Of a DNA stretch of 54,526 nucleotides, positions 52,085-54,526 are shown in pieces. The notes below the pieces were generated by a model. It was not told the origin of the DNA, did no database searches, and saw only the letters and a program-made list of their open reading frames with translations. A program made the position numbers and the translations under genes. Numbering within the stretch: position 1 is the first letter of the stretch; every line of letters starts with the position of its first letter. The stretch comes from Candidatus Mediterraneibacter faecavium (lineage in GTDB: Bacteria; Bacillota; Clostridia; Lachnospirales; Lachnospiraceae): NCBI GenBank assembly GCA_019119995.1, contig DWVY01000058.1, positions 1-54,526 of the forward strand. Reading direction: 5' to 3'.

Positions 52085-52267
52085 TCATTTATAATCAATA
52101 AAATGCAGCATCCTGATCGGCACGGTCATCACAATTTCTTCCTCATCCCCATCTTTCCGTATGATATGCACCACACGTCCCTCTGGAGAGGCCCTGTGCG
52201 TTCTCCTGCAAAAGAAAAACTGTTTTCCATCCAACAAATGCACAATGATGTTCCCGATTTTCTCCAT
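52085..52267 (-). CDS. Small protein of unknown function
   Basis: 60 aa, not recognised. It has a beta-rich look (NIIVHLLDGKQFFF, GRVVHIIRKDG, EEIVMTVPIRMLHFID). AGGAGA lies 8 bases before the ATG, 17 bp after the lipoprotein stop, so it is probably co-transcribed with it. Its end lies next to the IS200 element. Confidence 0.55.
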   Translation of the reverse strand: MEKIGNIIVHLLDGKQFFFCRRTHRASPEGRVVHIIRKDGDEEEIVMTVPIRMLHFIDYK

Positions 52268-52284
52268 TCCTATCTCTCCTATTC

Positions 52285-53088
52285 CTACTCCTGTATATCT
52301 GCGTTCTCATACAGAAAATCAAGTACACGGGAGAACAGCTCCGAATAGTAGTAGTCATCATAGGATTCCATCAGAAGCTCGTATTCCTCATTCCATTCCT
52401 CGCTTCCTTCTTCCAGCAGGTCATTTTCCAGGTGATCGTAAACATACTCATCCAGGATCTCTTCTTCCGTCGGTGCAATTCCTTCTGCTGCCCCTATGGC
52501 ATCCAACACATATCTGTATTTCAGAAAGTACAGCACTGTGGTATCCAGAACTTCTGCGTACTCCTCTGCAGTCAACTCTTCCATCTCTTGGTAATCTTCT
52601 ATGCTGCCAGCGCCGGAATAAGAGAGGAATCCTTCCTCAACAGCCGCCTTCTCCTCATCGTACTCTTCCTGGGTATACCCCAGCAGCTCCGATTTACTGA
52701 ATACCTCTGAAAACACTGCCTGCGCCATATTAGTAACAGCATCCTCTGCTTCCCCTTCCGTATATCCATCCCGGACAGAATCTGCCCACTCCTCATAAGT
52801 AGAATAAGTGCCGCCTGTGACTGCCGCTACCGTTTCATCATCGGTCCCCTCATATTCTGAGCCAGTGTATGTATTGTAGAAGTCTACAACGTTCTGAAAC
52901 TTTCCCTGCAGGTACGCCTCATCCACGGTGATGGGATCTTCCTTCTTTACTTCGATTCCCTTATATTCAGCCACTTTCACTTTGTCATTTTCGATTGCAT
53001 ACACTGTCCTTGTGCCACAGCCAGTCTGAATAAGCGTTATGCCCAGAAGAGCAGCCGCAACTCCTTTTTTTAAATTCAACTTTCGCAT
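52285..53088 (-). CDS. Acidic lipoprotein, trigger-factor/SurA-like helical fold
   Basis: 267 aa. Lipoprotein signal ends in IQTGC (Cys24). The mature protein is very acidic and helical: YKGIEVKKEDPITVDEAYLQGK resembles the start of the trigger-factor substrate-binding domain, with later GYTQEEYDEEKAAVEEGFL and APTEEEILDEYVYDHLE. There is no peptidyl-prolyl isomerase domain. It may be an extracytoplasmic chaperone; that is inference. Confidence 0.65.
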   Translation of the reverse strand: MRKLNLKKGVAAALLGITLIQTGCGTRTVYAIENDKVKVAEYKGIEVKKEDPITVDEAYLQGKFQNVVDFYNTYTGSEYEGTDDETVAAVTGGTYSTYEEWADSVRDGYTEGEAEDAVTNMAQAVFSEVFSKSELLGYTQEEYDEEKAAVEEGFLSYSGAGSIEDYQEMEELTAEEYAEVLDTTVLYFLKYRYVLDAIGAAEGIAPTEEEILDEYVYDHLENDLLEEGSEEWNEEYELLMESYDDYYYSELFSRVLDFLYENADIQE

Positions 53089-53204
53089 TTCAATCTCCTT
53101 TCTCGCGTCAAAACATCTGTTTTCTCTTCAATAACCAAAAGCTCCTTTTTCCTCTCTATTTTTGAAAAATTGTTTTCTCTTTTTGTATACGCAGAAATAG
53201 GCGC

Positions 53205-53244
53205 AAAAAAACAGGAGAAGAACAGATATGCTCTGCTCCTCTCC
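53205..53244 (-). terminator. Rho-independent terminator
   Basis: On the minus strand a 13-bp stem with two G-T pairs (53244-53232 with 53226-53214) is followed by seven T. It ends the transcript of the small gene at 53256-53495. Confidence 0.85.
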
Positions 53245-53255
53245 CGTCTCACTCG

Positions 53256-53495
53256 TTAAAATTTCATCTTTTTCAGTCTCTCAATCTGCCTCTCAAGACT
53301 TTCAATCTTCTTCTGCCTCATTCTTTTTGCCACTTGCACAGCCTCTTCTTTTGTCCGGCACCACTCTTTGCCTTCGCCATGGTAAAATTTAGGCCCAAAA
53401 ACAGATTCCTGGCTTATGTCTCCGTTTCCAAACTCTTCGCCCTCGATTTCAAATATTCCTTTCGTGAGCGCATACTTAATAATCCATACTTTCAA
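53256..53495 (-). CDS. Small basic protein of unknown function, TTG start
   Basis: 79 aa from TTG 53495 (GGAGG 6 bases upstream); an in-frame ATG 17 codons earlier lacks a ribosome site. Features: KVWIIKYALTKGIFEIEG, a GPKFYHGEGKEWCRTKEEA segment and a C-terminal charged helix (RQKKIESLERQIERLKKMKF), probably coiled coil. Not assigned to a family. It lies 60 bp after the nuclease-family gene. Confidence 0.65.
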   Translation of the reverse strand: MKVWIIKYALTKGIFEIEGEEFGNGDISQESVFGPKFYHGEGKEWCRTKEEAVQVAKRMRQKKIESLERQIERLKKMKF

Positions 53496-53555
53496 TGATT
53501 TCCTCCATTGATATGAATGAGCCCATCTCAGCAAAGATAGACTCATTCATACGTT

Positions 53556-54526
53556 CTAATTATAAAACTCTTTGTACTTCTGTTCAAAAATAGAAGAAGA
53601 TATACCAGCCTCTTCAGCCGCAGCTGAAATTGAAAGAACTCCTTTTTTGACCAGTTTAAACAGTACTTCCATAGCCCCTTCTTCTTTTCCTTTTTTTACA
53701 AGTCCAGCACTAAGATTACACATCTGGCTCACCTCCTCATTAATTAGCTCGGTGATATTGATATGAAACTCTTCTGACAACAGTTTCTTTTTTTCATCTG
53801 CAGTTTTATTGGATGAGAAAATGTTGCTGAGCAATCTTATCGCATTGTCATCACTTTTAACTCCTTCTGAGCCGAGTCGCATAACGATAACCCGTATTAA
53901 ATCAAAGTTTTCTGTTTTTTCATGATAAGATCCTCTTCTGCATTTTTCTTCAAACAGATACTCATTGATAGAATCAGAACGGTTGTTAGAAGTATTTTCA
54001 CAAATCCAAATAGATACTACTTTCTTAATCTTTCCATATTCCTGATTCTTAAATATGGTGCCGCGCTGCGAAGAAATCAATCTTGATCCATAATAGATCC
54101 CTCGCTTTGGAATAGGGTAGTTTGGGCGATCACTGTTTTGGATTTCTATATTCACAATCACCTCTACCTTTTCCTCGACATCTGGTATTTTTACAACAAA
54201 GCGAATGTCATATCGAACTGTGCCTTCCAGAATTGAAATATCCTCTGTAGACATATCGTGAATTCTGTCACTTCCATTCAGTTGTCCATTATCGTTTTCC
54301 AATACATCTGATACATCCTGAAAAACAGCAGCTTCACTAACCTGTGGTGACCCATCTATCAATTCATCTGCTATCTGTTTAACAGACACATCCGCAAATT
54401 CATCCATTGAGCTCTTTAAGATGTATGCAAGAATAGATTTTTGTGCCACAAGCTTCCGAGCTGCTGCATCATATCTAGCCTCTGCCCCAGCTGCTTCCAA
54501 AGTCTGAGAAATCTCACTGTCTACAA
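53556..54526 (-). CDS. PD-(D/E)XK nuclease family transposase-like protein, 5' end outside window
   Basis: About 323 residues are visible. A TTG at 54500 could be read as a start, but the frame stays open to the window edge (VDSEISQTLEAAGAEARYD), which fits the family's usual longer N-terminus, so the true start is probably beyond 54526. The nuclease core is in VRYDIRFVVKIP and EVIVNIEIQNSD (about 105-135 of the visible part), followed by KRGIYYGSRLISSQ. It belongs to a different subgroup from the copies at 19-29 kb and lacks their GEQKG tail. Confidence 0.8.
   Translation of the reverse strand, partial: VDSEISQTLEAAGAEARYDAAARKLVAQKSILAYILKSSMDEFADVSVKQIADELIDGSPQVSEAAVFQDVSDVLENDNGQLNGSDRIHDMSTEDISILEGTVRYDIRFVVKIPDVEEKVEVIVNIEIQNSDRPNYPIPKRGIYYGSRLISSQRGTIFKNQEYGKIKKVVSIWICENTSNNRSDSINEYLFEEKCRRGSYHEKTENFDLIRVIVMRLGSEGVKSDDNAIRLLSNIFSSNKTADEKKKLLSEEFHINITELINEEVSQMCNLSAGLVKKGKEEGAMEVLFKLVKKGVLSISAAAEEAGISSSIFEQKYKEFYN

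Noticed and set aside
1..54526. CRISPR arrays, restriction-modification, toxin-antitoxin or prophage genes
   Set aside because: No regularly spaced repeats with unique spacers and no recognisable genes of these types were seen.

Overview
The window looks like chromosomal DNA of a gut-type Lachnospiraceae (class Clostridia). The basis is gene content and style: an archaeal/vacuolar-type (V-type) ATPase operon, YesM/YesN-type two-component genes, several copies of PD-(D/E)XK (Rpn/transposase-like) nuclease genes, strong AGGAGG ribosome sites, TTG/GTG starts and roughly 50% G+C. No species can be named from the sequence alone.

Layout. 1-1.9 kb: a stem-loop repeat, a C-terminally shortened AAA-ATPase-like gene, an 84-bp tandem repeat, a perfect 27-bp inverted repeat and tRNA-Lys(CTT). 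2.3-3.0 kb: trmB. 3.15-12.2 kb: a complete V-type ATPase operon (G/H-like, C, I, K, F, E, A, B, [GNAT acetyltransferase], D) with its own promoter and terminator. 12.2-14.5 kb: an osmoprotectant-type ABC transporter. 14.8-19.3 kb: a four-gene cell-envelope cluster: a binding-protein/von Willebrand A fusion lipoprotein, an XpaC-like membrane protein, a second binding-protein-like protein and a TelA-like protein. 19.4-22.5 kb: nuclease-element copies around a DUF6145-like gene and birA. 22.6-26.3 kb: radical SAM protein, FtsH and a coiled-coil protein. 26.6-28.2 kb: a DUF308/HdeD-like membrane protein and a GT8 glycosyltransferase. 28.3-30.1 kb: a third nuclease fragment, TetR and LacI regulators. 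30.3-41.0 kb: two carbohydrate-use modules: LacI-controlled binding protein + two permeases + GH13 alpha-glucosidase, then YesN/YesM regulators facing a binding protein + GH32-like fructan/sucrose hydrolase. 41.1-45.8 kb: ornithine carbamoyltransferase with a double ArgR box, a SpoU methyltransferase, KtrA/KtrB potassium uptake and a small CxxC protein. 46-50.4 kb: an HTH protein with glycine decapeptide repeats, then a large gene that appears to fuse an endonuclease-Q-like PHP/zinc protein to a UvrD helicase. 50.5-52.1 kb: a promoter, short leader ORF and hairpin upstream of a broken MFS efflux gene that ends at an IS200-type element. 52.1-54.5 kb: small proteins, an acidic lipoprotein and a 5'-incomplete nuclease-family gene.

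How it fits together. Much is housekeeping: ion motive force, K+ uptake, osmoprotection, tRNA and rRNA modification, biotinylation, proteolysis. The carbohydrate block pairs uptake with intracellular hydrolysis of alpha-glucosides and fructosides. The accessory layer is made of decayed nuclease-element copies, stem-loop repeats and one IS200 insertion. The items most worth a second look are the EndoQ-UvrD fusion carrying two possible sliding-clamp motifs, the vWA/XpaC/TelA envelope cluster, the leader-peptide control region of the broken efflux gene, and the nuclease element whose copies share a 27-bp outer sequence.

All alignments here were made by eye; family names rest on recognised motifs, not on database searches.
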